Part shown: positions 36,590-46,852 of the stretch, piece after piece
Layout of the letters: every line of letters begins with the position of its first letter
Position numbering within the stretch: position 1 is the first letter of the stretch
Assembly: GCF_003049725.1 (NCBI RefSeq)
Contig: NZ_QAGM01000020.1
Coordinates: 1-64,000 of the forward strand
Reading direction: 5' to 3'
Origin: Oceanimonas marisflavi
GTDB lineage: Bacteria > Pseudomonadota > Gammaproteobacteria > Enterobacterales > Aeromonadaceae
Length of the DNA: 64,000 bases
Position numbers and translations under genes: made by a program
The notes under the pieces: generated by a model
What the model saw: the letters and a program-made list of their open reading frames with translations, nothing else
What the model was told of the DNA's origin: nothing
Database searches by the model: none

Positions 36590-36641
36590 AAAACATTATA
36601 TGATGCGTTTCATCCTGTTCGACGGACACATCACTGAAATC

Positions 36642-36718
36642 TGGTGCGTTCTAGTGGATTCGAACCACCGACCCCCACCATGTCAAGGTGGTGCTCTAAC
36701 CAACTGAGCTAAGAACGC
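36642..36718 (-). tRNA. tRNA-Val (anticodon GAC)
   Basis: 77 bases with encoded CCA, apparently identical to the copy at 36423-36499. It is first in the minus-strand tRNA operon; spacers are 52 and 13 bases. Confidence 0.97.
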
Positions 36719-36809
36719 ATAGGGCCTTCAGGCGCTGCGTATACTAGCCAAGGGGAGAGGGCTGGGCAAGCCTTTTTTCAGTTGCAACAACCGGATGGAG
36801 AACAATTGT

Positions 36810-37841
36810 TCATCCCGGTGAAAGATTACACCGTCGCAGAAAGGCCTGCCAGGCTTTGGCGTGCTTCAGGGTCAGTTGCCGGTAATGAGTGTAGATACGG
36901 CTGTCGAGGCCGGATGCATACCAGCTGCGGTAATCGGCCATGGTATCCCGGCGCTCAGGAGGGGCAACAAGGCTTTGAGCAAGCAAAGGGGCCAGTCGCA
37001 CAAAGTGACGGTCCAGTTCGCTCAGTTGCCCCTGTATGCCCTTGATGTAGTAATGCTCCATGGCGTTTCGCAGGCGACCTGCATCCTGCTGTCCTGCCGG
37101 GCCGCAGTCGAATTGTGACAAGCGAGCGAGAAATGTCAGGCTTTGCTCCAGGTAGTGAGCCGCGCTGTGCAGGGAATAATAGAGTTCACCCAGATAATCG
37201 TTGTTGTAAAGACCGCCGAGGCGTTCGTTGAACTCATCGCTGTTAACGAGGCTCAGAGACGGTGTGCCTTTAGCCTGTCGTTGCAGTGCTGCAAACAGGG
37301 AAAAGGCGTTGATGGTCGCCTGAAAGCCGCGGTGATCGGCGGGCACTGGCCGCTGGCGAGGAGTCAGGGCGGCGCGGATCTCCGGCTCGGCTACCATCAT
37401 GTTCCAGTGATATCCCGGAAGCAGCGGCGCCTTTTGTTGCTCAAGCTCATCCAGCCAGGCCTGCAGTTCACTATCATCATGCCGGCCCCTGCAGTCCCGC
37501 AATCCCTGCTGAAAGCGAAGATGATACAAGAGTACGGCGCCGGCGCTCTGGCTTTTGCCGATGGGGCTGTTGTGCTGGCCCACCAGAGCCAGCAGCCGGC
37601 ATTCACCCAGTTTGAGGGTATCCAGCAGGCCGGCACTGATGCGTGGCTGCTGCAGCTGCAGCAGCCGTTGAGGTGGTAGTGGTGGAAGAGGGCCAGGCCT
37701 GGTGAGTGTGGGGGGCTCGGCTCCCAGCACGTTTGCTACCCGGGCAAGGTAAGTATCAAAAGCCGGTTTCAGCGCCTGCCGGTCGTTACAGCCCGTCAAC
37801 CAGAGGCAGGCCAGCACGATCGCGATGAGTGACCCTTTCAT
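36810..37841 (-). CDS. DUF3080-family lipoprotein
   Basis: The 343-aa protein has a lipoprotein signal MKGSLIAIVLACLWLTGCND (lipobox LTGC, Cys18). The mature part is helical, with RVANVLGAEPPTL, LKLGECRLLALVGQHNSPIG and YHWNMMVAEPEIRAAL as conserved-looking blocks of the DUF3080 family found next to norM-like genes in Vibrio and Aeromonas. Function unknown. Its first 56 bases overlap the 3' end of the MATE gene in another frame. Confidence 0.8.
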   Translation of the reverse strand: MKGSLIAIVLACLWLTGCNDRQALKPAFDTYLARVANVLGAEPPTLTRPGPLPPLPPQRLLQLQQPRISAGLLDTLKLGECRLLALVGQHNSPIGKSQSAGAVLLYHLRFQQGLRDCRGRHDDSELQAWLDELEQQKAPLLPGYHWNMMVAEPEIRAALTPRQRPVPADHRGFQATINAFSLFAALQRQAKGTPSLSLVNSDEFNERLGGLYNNDYLGELYYSLHSAAHYLEQSLTFLARLSQFDCGPAGQQDAGRLRNAMEHYYIKGIQGQLSELDRHFVRLAPLLAQSLVAPPERRDTMADYRSWYASGLDSRIYTHYRQLTLKHAKAWQAFLRRCNLSPG

Positions 37842-39174
37842 AAATAATGCGTAACCGCCATATCAGTAGAAATGCCGCTATGGTCAAGCCTACCAGAAAA
37901 CCAATCCAGAAACCGTGAGGCCCCATGGCCGGCACCAGCCAGTCGGTGAGGCCCAGCACCATGCCCACCGGCAGGCCACACAGCCAGTAAGCCAGCAGGG
38001 TAATGTAGAAAATCACCTGGGTGTCCTTGTAGCCCCGCAACGCAGCGGCGCCAATCACCTGCACCGAATCGGAGATCTGGTACAGGGAGGCCAGCAACAG
38101 CAGACTGGCGGCCAGCTCAAGCACAAAGGGATTGTCGGTGTAAATACCGCTGATCCAGTGACGGGAGAGGGCGGTAGTCAGCGCGGTGACCACTGCCAGC
38201 AAACCGCCAAAGCCAATGCCCGCCATGCTGGCTATTTTCGCCTGCTCAGCCAGCCCCTCACCCAGGCTGTGGCCCACACGAATGGTCAGCGCCATCCCAA
38301 GGCTGAGGGGAAGCATAAAGATCATGCTGGAAAAATTGATGGCTACCTGGTGGCCTGCAACCACATCGGCACCCAGTGGCGCCAACAGCAGAGCCACCAC
38401 GGTAAACAGGGTGACCTCACAGAATATGGCCATGGCAATGGGAAAACCCAGCCGGAAAATTCGGCCAATGCGGGCTATGTCTGGTGCAGTGAGGGTGGCA
38501 AAAACATTAAACCGGTTAAGCAGCGCCGAACGTTTGGTGTAGATGAGCATGGCCACCAGCATGGCCCAGAACACCAGTGCCGAGGCATAGCCACAACCCA
38601 CACCACCAAGCTGGGGCAGACCCAGCTTGCCATGGATCAGCACATAGTTGGCGGGCACGTTTACTGCGAGGCCAATAAAGCCGATGATCATGGTGGGTCT
38701 GGTGTGAGACAGCCCCTCGCTGAAATTGCGCAGCACCTGATACAGCGCATAGGCAGGCATGCCCCAGAGGATGCCGTGCAGATAACCCGTGGTTTTTTCT
38801 GCCAGCAGTGGCTCCACGTCCATCCAGTGCAGCACCATGGGAGAGAAATACAGGGCCAGCCAGGCGGGCACGATGACCAGCAGGGTGAGCCAGAAGCCCT
38901 GGTGTACGGCCCCGGCTACTTCGTGGTGGCGACGGGCGCCGTTGAGTTGCGATATGATGGGGGTGAGTGCCATGACCACCCCCTGCACCAGCAGAATAAT
39001 CGGTAACCAGAAGCTGGTGGCAACGGCCACCGCCGCCATGTCGGTGGCACTGATTTGTCCGGCCATGACGGTATCGACAAAGCTCATGGTGGTCTGCGCC
39101 ACCTGGGCTACCAGAATGGGGCCGCATAGCCGCAGCAGGTGCCGGATTTCGGCCAGGAAAGAGGGGAAGGACAT
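37786..39174 (-). CDS. norM: MATE-family multidrug/Na+ antiporter (NorM type)
   Basis: The 462-aa inner-membrane protein has about 12 hydrophobic helices. SFLAEIRHLLRLCGPILVAQ and VAQTTMSFVDTVMAGQISAT are the conserved first helices of NorM pumps, and ALPIILLVQG-like and PLGADVVAGHQVAINFSSMI segments follow. It exports cationic drugs in exchange for Na+ or H+. The frame extends to 39303, but the ATG at 39174 matches the family start. It is divergent from ribE, as in Vibrio relatives. Confidence 0.9.
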   Translation of the reverse strand: MSFPSFLAEIRHLLRLCGPILVAQVAQTTMSFVDTVMAGQISATDMAAVAVATSFWLPIILLVQGVVMALTPIISQLNGARRHHEVAGAVHQGFWLTLLVIVPAWLALYFSPMVLHWMDVEPLLAEKTTGYLHGILWGMPAYALYQVLRNFSEGLSHTRPTMIIGFIGLAVNVPANYVLIHGKLGLPQLGGVGCGYASALVFWAMLVAMLIYTKRSALLNRFNVFATLTAPDIARIGRIFRLGFPIAMAIFCEVTLFTVVALLLAPLGADVVAGHQVAINFSSMIFMLPLSLGMALTIRVGHSLGEGLAEQAKIASMAGIGFGGLLAVVTALTTALSRHWISGIYTDNPFVLELAASLLLLASLYQISDSVQVIGAAALRGYKDTQVIFYITLLAYWLCGLPVGMVLGLTDWLVPAMGPHGFWIGFLVGLTIAAFLLIWRLRIIYERVTHRDRAGLPLVDGL

Positions 39175-39335
39175 GCTTTTCTCGCTCAGCAAAATACGCA
39201 ACCGGTACGGGCGATCCGGTATTGCAGAAATATTGAAAGGAAGTGTGACTTGCTTGCATCGCAATATGCCGGAAATATAACGGCTGCGGATGCTTTTTCC
39301 CATTGTTTTTAACTGTTTTGCTATGGATTTACACG

Positions 39336-39944
39336 ATGTTTACCGGAATTGTACAGGGCCAGGGCGTTCTGCTTAATCTTATTGAAAAACCTGATTTTCG
39401 CACTCATGTGGTGGCCATGCCGGCAGCACTGCTGCCGGGGCTGGAGCTGGGTGCTTCCGTGGCCCATAATGGCTGCTGCCTGACGGTGACCGCCATGGAC
39501 GGTGATCGGGTCAGTTTTGACCTGATGCAGGAGACCCTGAGGGTGACCAACCTGGGGCAGCTGAAGGTGGGGGACAAGATCAACCTGGAGCGGGCGGCCC
39601 GCTTTGGCGATGATATTGGCGGTCATGCCATGTCGGGACACATTATGGGCATGAGTGAGTTGCTGGAGCGCATTGAGACCGACACCAATACCACACTGCG
39701 TTTTGGCGTACCGGCAGGTCTTGGCAAATACCTGTTTACCAAAGGATATATCGGTATTGATGGCATCAGCCTGACGCTGGGGGAGGTGACCGCCGAGCAC
39801 TTTGCCGTGCATTTGATCCCCGAGACCCTGGCCCGTACCAATCTGGGCGAGGTACAGCCGGGCTACCGGGCCAACATAGAAGTTGACCCGCAGACGCAGG
39901 CCATTGTAGACACAGTAGAGAGAGTGCTGGCGAGCCGCAGCTGA
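39336..39944 (+). CDS. ribE: Riboflavin synthase
   Basis: The 202-aa enzyme dismutates two lumazine molecules to riboflavin. It has two tandem lumazine-binding domains: MFTGIVQGQGVLL...NGCCLTVTAM (1-95) and GHAMSGHIMGMSELLERIE onward (96-195). The frame extends to 39303, but MFTGIVQ is the canonical start. No FMN riboswitch is visible in the short upstream region. Confidence 0.95.
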   Translation: MFTGIVQGQGVLLNLIEKPDFRTHVVAMPAALLPGLELGASVAHNGCCLTVTAMDGDRVSFDLMQETLRVTNLGQLKVGDKINLERAARFGDDIGGHAMSGHIMGMSELLERIETDTNTTLRFGVPAGLGKYLFTKGYIGIDGISLTLGEVTAEHFAVHLIPETLARTNLGEVQPGYRANIEVDPQTQAIVDTVERVLASRS

Positions 39945-40013
39945 GTAATAGTAACCGGGTATTTAACCCGGTTATTATACTTGCCCTAGTTATGCCAACA
40001 TACAATTATTGGT

Positions 40014-40217
40014 TTAAAAATATTGCTCATCATCAGCATCCACTTTCAATTCCACCTCATCGGTTACTTCGTTGCGCATAAGGTGGATATGAATGGAATT
40101 GCAACAGGCCTGGCAGTCTTCGTAATAATCCTGATCCCCCCCGGAGGCATCGACTTCAATGCGCGTATGATGACCGCAGTGAGGGCAGACGATATTTTGC
40201 TCAAAATAGTCACGCAT
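40014..40217 (-). CDS. CPXCG-motif cysteine-rich protein
   Basis: The 67-aa zinc-ribbon-like protein has two Cys pairs, CPHCGHHTR and EDCQACCNSIHIHL, and an acidic tail DEVELKVDADDEQYF. Such proteins are conserved small proteins of unknown function. CCGGAGAATCGTT before the ATG is a good ribosome site. It lies downstream of, and on the same strand as, the SDR gene (24-base gap). Confidence 0.9.
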   Translation of the reverse strand: MRDYFEQNIVCPHCGHHTRIEVDASGGDQDYYEDCQACCNSIHIHLMRNEVTDEVELKVDADDEQYF

Positions 40218-40241
40218 AACGATTCTCCGGGTGGTTATACA

Positions 40242-40988
40242 TCAGGCCTCTGGCAGGCTTTGACAGGAGCGCCCCCCGTCAAGAGCAATGATCTGGCCGG
40301 TAAGATATTCCGGTCCGTTCAGTAAAAAGGCGGCTGTTTCGGCAATTTCCCTCGGCGTGCCCAGGCGACCCATGGGAACGGAACCCAGCACCCGGCGTTT
40401 TTGCTCCTCATTCAGCTCATGTTCGGGCCAGATAATGGGACCGGGAGCAATACCATTAACACGCACATGCGGCGCCAGCTCTGCTGCCAGTCCGCGAGTC
40501 AGTGTCGCCAGGGCATTTTTGGCCATGCTGTAGGGCAGGTGATGACGCAGGCCGTTGGTTGCATGAATGTCCACCATGTTGATAATGCTGCCTCTTTCTT
40601 TTTTCAAAGAGGGAAACAGAGCCTGGCTCAGCAACAGGGGGGCCGCCGCATTGGTGGCTGACAACTCCAGCCATTGTGCGGGGGTGATGTCGCCAAACTG
40701 GCTGGGATAAAAGGCAGAAGCATTATTAACCAGGGCACTTACCCGGCCAAAGCAACCGAGGGCTCTGTCAGCCATGGCGTTAATGTCATCGAGCCGGGTC
40801 AGATCCTGTTGCAACAGCCGGACGCTGTCCGGACGAGACTGGTTGAGGCTGTCGGCCAGTTCCCGGGCCTGCTGTTCACTGTGGTGATAGTGTAATACCA
40901 GGTGGTATCCCTGAGCATGCAGGCAACGACTGATTTCAGCTCCAATGCGCCTGGCGGCACCGGTAATCAACACCACGGGTTGCGACAT
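40242..40988 (-). CDS. folM: Short-chain dehydrogenase, pteridine-reductase-like
   Basis: The 248-aa Rossmann-fold SDR has the variant cofactor motif ITGAARRIGAEISRCLHAQG in which TGAARRIG is characteristic of pteridine/dihydromonapterin reductases. The catalytic Tyr and Lys are in YSMAKNAL, NNASAF replaces the NNAG motif, and GPIIWPEHE follows. It probably reduces dihydropteridines with NADPH. Identification as FolM rests on motif resemblance. It lies 8 bases from the fructosamine kinase gene. Confidence 0.75.
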   Translation of the reverse strand: MSQPVVLITGAARRIGAEISRCLHAQGYHLVLHYHHSEQQARELADSLNQSRPDSVRLLQQDLTRLDDINAMADRALGCFGRVSALVNNASAFYPSQFGDITPAQWLELSATNAAAPLLLSQALFPSLKKERGSIINMVDIHATNGLRHHLPYSMAKNALATLTRGLAAELAPHVRVNGIAPGPIIWPEHELNEEQKRRVLGSVPMGRLGTPREIAETAAFLLNGPEYLTGQIIALDGGRSCQSLPEA

Positions 40989-40996
40989 GGCTTCTC

Positions 40997-41860
40997 CTAA
41001 CTGGCAATAATTTTTAATAACAACGCTTTGGTCTGCTCCAGATAAGCCTGACCAAACAGGTTAACGTGATTGAGCAGGTGATAGAGGTTGTAGATCTCAC
41101 GCCGTTCCCGATAGCCTTCTTCCCGGGGCCAGACGGCATCGTAGCCCTGGTAAAATACCCGTGGAAACTGGCCAAAAAGCTCGGTCATGGCAATATCGGC
41201 CTCCCGATCACCAAAATAACTGGCCGGATCAAACAGCACTCCCTGTCGTTCACAGAAGCCAAGGTTGCCACGCCACAAATCTCCATGCAACAAACAGGCC
41301 TTCGGCTGATGGCCGGCCAGGCGGTTTTTAATGGCTCCCGTGAGCTCTTCAATATCACCAAAATGAATGCCTTTGTCTTCAAGTAATTGCAGTTGCCATC
41401 CAATACGCTGCTCAGCGAAGAAGGTGGCCCACTTTTTGTGCCAGGCATTGGGTTGTACCGTAGTGCCGATAAAATTGTCCTCGTCCCAGCCATACATGGG
41501 CTGAGTGCAACCCATGTGCAAATGAGCCAGTTGCCGCCCCAGCATGTGCCAGTCCTGCTCTTCGGCCGGTCCCAGTTTCAGGTACTCCAGTACCAGAAAG
41601 CTGCTGCTCATGGTGGTGCCGCAGCAGATCGGACGGGGTATTTTCAGCGTCTGACTGTTGAGCAGATGCTCGAGTCCGGTCCACTCGGCCCGGAACATAT
41701 CGACGTTGGTGCGGTCATTGAGTTTAACGAAGAAGTGATGCTGGCCATCGCTGATGCGAAACGCCTGGTTGATTTCACCGCCGCTCAAGGGGGTGCGCTC
41801 GGCAATACTGAACTCAGTGTTTATCGCCTCACTGATCTGACTGGCAATGACGGGCCACAT
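40997..41860 (-). CDS. Fructosamine kinase-family protein
   Basis: The 287-aa protein kinase-like enzyme phosphorylates ketosamine adducts, probably ribulosamines or erythrulosamines, so that they decompose (protein deglycation). LSGGEINQAFRISDGQHHFFVKLN is the ATP-binding start; CLLHGDLWRGNLGF holds the catalytic HGD motif, and FDPASYFGDREADIAMTELFG contains the DPA/D metal site. It starts an operon with the SDR and CPXCG genes. Confidence 0.92.
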   Translation of the reverse strand: MWPVIASQISEAINTEFSIAERTPLSGGEINQAFRISDGQHHFFVKLNDRTNVDMFRAEWTGLEHLLNSQTLKIPRPICCGTTMSSSFLVLEYLKLGPAEEQDWHMLGRQLAHLHMGCTQPMYGWDEDNFIGTTVQPNAWHKKWATFFAEQRIGWQLQLLEDKGIHFGDIEELTGAIKNRLAGHQPKACLLHGDLWRGNLGFCERQGVLFDPASYFGDREADIAMTELFGQFPRVFYQGYDAVWPREEGYRERREIYNLYHLLNHVNLFGQAYLEQTKALLLKIIAS

Positions 41861-41947
41861 ACACTATTCACTCCACACTATCGGGCTGTGCCACCAGTAT
41901 AGGTCAAAAGCGGCCGGCATCAGGCCCGGTGCCAATGAGGATAAATC

Positions 41948-42388
41948 ATGATCGAGCGACTGAAACAATGGTTTACGGGTCAGACAAACGAAGATCCTCT
42001 TTCCATGCAGGAAGAAGTGGCTGTTGCAGCCCTGCTCAGTGAAGTCATGCTGGCAGATGGAGAGGTTACCCGCGCGGAGCAGCAGCGGCTCGAGAGCCTT
42101 CTGGGCCAGCTTTTCGATCAGACCCCCGCCCAGGTGCACGAGTGGTTGCAGCAGGGAAGGGCACATCAGCAAGATGCGGTTTCCCTGTATGAGTTCACTA
42201 CCCATCTCAAGGAACTGCCGGTACCGCAGCGCGAGGCCATTTTACTGGCCTTGTGGCGCATGGCGCTGGTCGACGGTGAACTGGATAAACAGGAAGAAGC
42301 CATTGTGCGCCAGGTCGCGGAGCTGCTCTACATTCCTCACAGCCGGTTCATTCTGCTCAAGCACAAGGCGCAGGATGAAGCTGATTGA
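41948..42388 (+). CDS. TerB-family protein
   Basis: The 146-aa all-helical protein has the TerB pattern: EVAVAALLSEVMLADGEVTRAEQQRLE (acidic D-G-E metal site) and later ILLALWRMALVDGELDKQEEAI (second D-G-E). TerB domains occur in tellurite-resistance and DjlA proteins and may sense metals; the role of the stand-alone form is unknown. No other ter gene is nearby, so tellurite resistance should not be inferred. Confidence 0.88.
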   Translation: MIERLKQWFTGQTNEDPLSMQEEVAVAALLSEVMLADGEVTRAEQQRLESLLGQLFDQTPAQVHEWLQQGRAHQQDAVSLYEFTTHLKELPVPQREAILLALWRMALVDGELDKQEEAIVRQVAELLYIPHSRFILLKHKAQDEAD

Positions 42389-42582
42389 GGTGGCGGGTGC
42401 ATGGCGACCGGGCATTAATTCTGTTAGTCTTTGGCGTCCCGACCTGTGCCGCCGGATAACACCCATTGCGTGCCAGGCTGGCCAGGTAACGCCAGATGGT
42501 CGGGAACAATATAGTGAACCATCATTCTTTTCACCGAATACATGTGCGCTTTGGTAGGGTGCACCACTGTTAAGGACATTGC

Positions 42583-44517
42583 ATGCCGACAATTACTCTT
42601 CCCGATGGCAGTCAGCGCCATTTCGAGAACCCCGTCACCATTATGGAAGTGGCTCAGGATATCGGTCCGGGCCTGGCCAAGGCCTGTATCGCCGGCCGCA
42701 TCGACGGCGAGCTGGCCGATGCCTGCGAGCTGATCAGCCACGACGCCAGCCTGTCGATCATTACCGCAAAGGATCAGGACGGCCTCGAGATCATCCGCCA
42801 CTCCTGTGCTCACCTGCTGGGACATGCCATCAAACAGTTGTGGCCCGAAACCCGCATGGCCATTGGTCCGGTGATCGAAAACGGCTTTTATTACGATGTG
42901 GATCTTGAACACACCCTCACCGAGGAAGACATTCAGAAGATCGAAGCCCGCATGCTGGAACTGGCCAAGACCGAGTATGCCGTGATCAAGAAAAAGGTCA
43001 GCTGGCAAGAGGCGAGAGACACCTTTGCCCGTCGGCATGAATCGTACAAAATCGAAATTCTCGATCAAAACGTCAGCCAGAACGACAAGCCCGGCCTGTA
43101 TCACCATGAAGAATACATCGACATGTGCCGGGGGCCGCACGTGCCCAACATGCGCTTCTGCCAGCACTTCAAACTGCAGAAGGTGTCCGGTGCCTACTGG
43201 CGCGGCGACTCCAAAAACAAGATGCTGCAGCGCATTTACGGTACTGCCTGGGCCGACAAGAAGGCGCTCAAGGCCTACCTGGTGCAGCTGGAAGAAGCCG
43301 CCAAGCGCGATCACCGCAAAATCGGCAAGCAGCTCGATCTGTATCACATGCAGGAAGAAGCCCCGGGCATGGTGTTCTGGCACAACGACGGCTGGACCAT
43401 CTTCCGCGAGCTGGAAACCTTTGTGCGCGACAAGCTGCGTGAGTACCAGTATGAAGAGGTCAAGGGCCCCTTCATGATGGACAGAGTGCTGTGGGAAAAA
43501 TCCGGCCACTGGGACAAGTATGCCGAGAACATGTTCACCACCCACTCCGAGAACCGGGATTACGCCATCAAGCCGATGAACTGCCCGGGGCATGTGCAGA
43601 TCTTCAACCAGGGCCTCAAGTCCTACCGGGATCTGCCCCTGCGCATGGCCGAGTTCGGCTGTTGCCACCGCAACGAGCCCAGCGGTGCCCTGCACGGCCT
43701 GATGCGGGTACGTGGCTTTACTCAGGACGATGCCCACATCTTCTGTACCGAAGATCAGATCCAGAGCGAAGTGTCCGCCTGCATTCGCATGGTGTACGAC
43801 ACCTATGAAACCTTTGGTTTCACCAATATCGCGGTCAAGCTGTCCACCCGTCCGGAACAGCGTATCGGCAGCGACGAGATCTGGGACAAGGCCGAGCTGG
43901 CCCTGGAAGAAGCGCTCAAGGCCTATGGCATTGAGTATGAGCTGCAGCCGGGCGAGGGGGCCTTTTATGGTCCGAAAATCGAATTTACCCTGCACGACTG
44001 CCTGAATCGTGCCTGGCAATGTGGTACCGTACAGCTCGACTTCGCGCTGCCGGGCCGCCTGGGTGCCAGCTATGTGGGCGAAGACAACGAGCGCCATGTG
44101 CCGGTGATGATCCACCGGGCCATTCTGGGTTCCATCGAGCGTTTCATCGGTATTCTTATTGAAGAATACGCCGGTCTGTTCCCGACCTGGCTGGCTCCCA
44201 CCCAGGCGGTGGTGCTCAACATTACCGACAATCAGGCCGACTATGCCAAAAATCTGGTCGAGTCCCTGAATAATGTGGGTATCAGAGCCAAGGCGGACTT
44301 GAGAAATGAGAAAATTGGCTTTAAAATCCGCGAGCATACTCTTAAGCGGGTACCTTTCATGCTGGTATGCGGCGACAAAGAAGTCGAAGCCGGCAAGGTA
44401 GCAGTTCGTACCCGAAAAGGTCAGGATCTGGGAACCTTTGATGTTGACGCGCTGATCGCGCTCATCAAGGAAGAGGTTCAGACCCGCGGAAAGAAAACAG
44501 TGGAGGATAGGTTATAA
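42583..44517 (+). CDS. thrS: Threonine--tRNA ligase
   Basis: The 644-aa class II synthetase has an N-terminal TGS domain (about 1-62), an editing domain (63-224) with [19 protein letters not shown] and [13 protein letters not shown], a catalytic core (about 243-535) with zinc ligand Cys in [10 protein letters not shown], motif 2 [22 protein letters not shown] and motif 3 [14 protein letters not shown], and a C-terminal anticodon-binding domain. It is the first gene of the thrS-infC-rpmI-rplT operon; its stop codon overlaps the infC start. Confidence 0.98.
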   Translation: MPTITLPDGSQRHFENPVTIMEVAQDIGPGLAKACIAGRIDGELADACELISHDASLSIITAKDQDGLEIIRHSCAHLLGHAIKQLWPETRMAIGPVIENGFYYDVDLEHTLTEEDIQKIEARMLELAKTEYAVIKKKVSWQEARDTFARRHESYKIEILDQNVSQNDKPGLYHHEEYIDMCRGPHVPNMRFCQHFKLQKVSGAYWRGDSKNKMLQRIYGTAWADKKALKAYLVQLEEAAKRDHRKIGKQLDLYHMQEEAPGMVFWHNDGWTIFRELETFVRDKLREYQYEEVKGPFMMDRVLWEKSGHWDKYAENMFTTHSENRDYAIKPMNCPGHVQIFNQGLKSYRDLPLRMAEFGCCHRNEPSGALHGLMRVRGFTQDDAHIFCTEDQIQSEVSACIRMVYDTYETFGFTNIAVKLSTRPEQRIGSDEIWDKAELALEEALKAYGIEYELQPGEGAFYGPKIEFTLHDCLNRAWQCGTVQLDFALPGRLGASYVGEDNERHVPVMIHRAILGSIERFIGILIEEYAGLFPTWLAPTQAVVLNITDNQADYAKNLVESLNNVGIRAKADLRNEKIGFKIREHTLKRVPFMLVCGDKEVEAGKVAVRTRKGQDLGTFDVDALIALIKEEVQTRGKKTVEDRL

Positions 44518-45056
44518 AAGGCGCCAAAAAAGGGGGCAAGCCCGCTCCCCGCAATCGACTGAATGAAGAAATCCGACTGAAAGAAGTTCGTCTGGTCGGC
44601 CTGGAAGGTGAAGCATTGGGGGTCGTGTCCATCAATGAGGCACTGAACGCTGCCAGCGAGGCGGGCGTCGATCTGGTGGAAATCAGTCCCAATGCCGAGC
44701 CTCCCGTTTGCCGTATCATGGATTACGGCAAGTTCCTTTACGAGAAAAGTAAAGCGACCAAGGAACAGAAGAAAAAGCAGAAACAAATCCAGGTCAAGGA
44801 AGTCAAATTCCGGCCCGGTACCGATGAAGGCGACTATCAGGTAAAGCTACGCAACCTGGTTCGCTTTTTGGAAGAAGGCAACAAGGCCAAAGTCACCCTG
44901 CGTTTCCGTGGGCGTGAAATGGCGCACCAGGAGCTCGGTTTTGACCTGCTTAACCGCATCAAGACCGAACTCGAAGAGCTGGCTCTGGTGGAATCCTTTC
45001 CCAAGCTGGAAGGCCGCCAGGCAGTGATGGTGCTTGCCCCTAAAAAGAAACAGTAA
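44514..45056 (+). CDS. infC: Translation initiation factor IF-3 with an apparent ATA start
   Basis: IF-3 prevents 70S formation and proofreads initiator tRNA. Aligned to E. coli IF-3 from the first residue, the protein is 180 aa and would begin at ATA (44514), with GGAGG at 44502-44506 seven bases upstream. An ATG-only start would be at 44616, losing 34 conserved N-terminal residues including [20 protein letters not shown]. Rare start codons (AUU in E. coli) let IF-3 autoregulate its own translation. The start overlaps the thrS stop by 2 bases. [20 protein letters not shown] and [20 protein letters not shown] are conserved. Confidence 0.9.
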   Translation: MKGAKKGGKPAPRNRLNEEIRLKEVRLVGLEGEALGVVSINEALNAASEAGVDLVEISPNAEPPVCRIMDYGKFLYEKSKATKEQKKKQKQIQVKEVKFRPGTDEGDYQVKLRNLVRFLEEGNKAKVTLRFRGREMAHQELGFDLLNRIKTELEELALVESFPKLEGRQAVMVLAPKKKQ

Positions 45057-45130
45057 GGTTTAACAAGTAGCCGGGCGCTGCGTCCGGCTCGCCTTGTCTG
45101 TTTGATGTTATTAACAATGCGGAGTATTTC

Positions 45131-45328
45131 ATGCCTAAGATGAAATCCAACAAGGGCGCTGCCAAGCGCTTCAAGAAGACCGGCTCTGGTGGCTTCAAGC
45201 GCAAGCAGTCCCACCTGCGTCACATCCTCACCAAGAAAAGCACCAAGCGTAAGCGTCAGCTGCGCGGTAAGTGTCTGGTAGCGGCGTCTGACGTTGCCCA
45301 GATCAAATCCATGCTGCCCACCGCTTAA
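45131..45328 (+). CDS. rpmI: 50S ribosomal protein L35
   Basis: The 65-aa basic protein [20 protein letters not shown]...[18 protein letters not shown] is a textbook L35. It lies 74 bases after infC and 14 bases before rplT. In E. coli, L20 represses rpmI-rplT translation through a pseudoknot; I could not establish that structure by eye. Confidence 0.97.
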   Translation: MPKMKSNKGAAKRFKKTGSGGFKRKQSHLRHILTKKSTKRKRQLRGKCLVAASDVAQIKSMLPTA

Positions 45329-45342
45329 GAGGAGAGTGAACA

Positions 45343-46837
<1,495 letters not shown>

Positions 46838-46852
46838 GCGGCAGGAGCAATA

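Noticed and set aside
36423-36718. Direct repeats resembling a small CRISPR array
   Set aside because: The three repeats are full tRNA-Val genes with correct cloverleaf features and encoded CCA.
39175-39335. FMN riboswitch before ribE
   Set aside because: The interval is short, shared with the divergent norM start, and lacks the conserved multi-helix RFN pattern.
41948-42388. Tellurite resistance operon
   Set aside because: Only a lone TerB-like gene is present, with no terC, terD or other partners nearby.
42424-44337. 637-codon minus-strand frame opposite thrS
   Set aside because: It is the antisense shadow of thrS with no ribosome site or recognisable motif.
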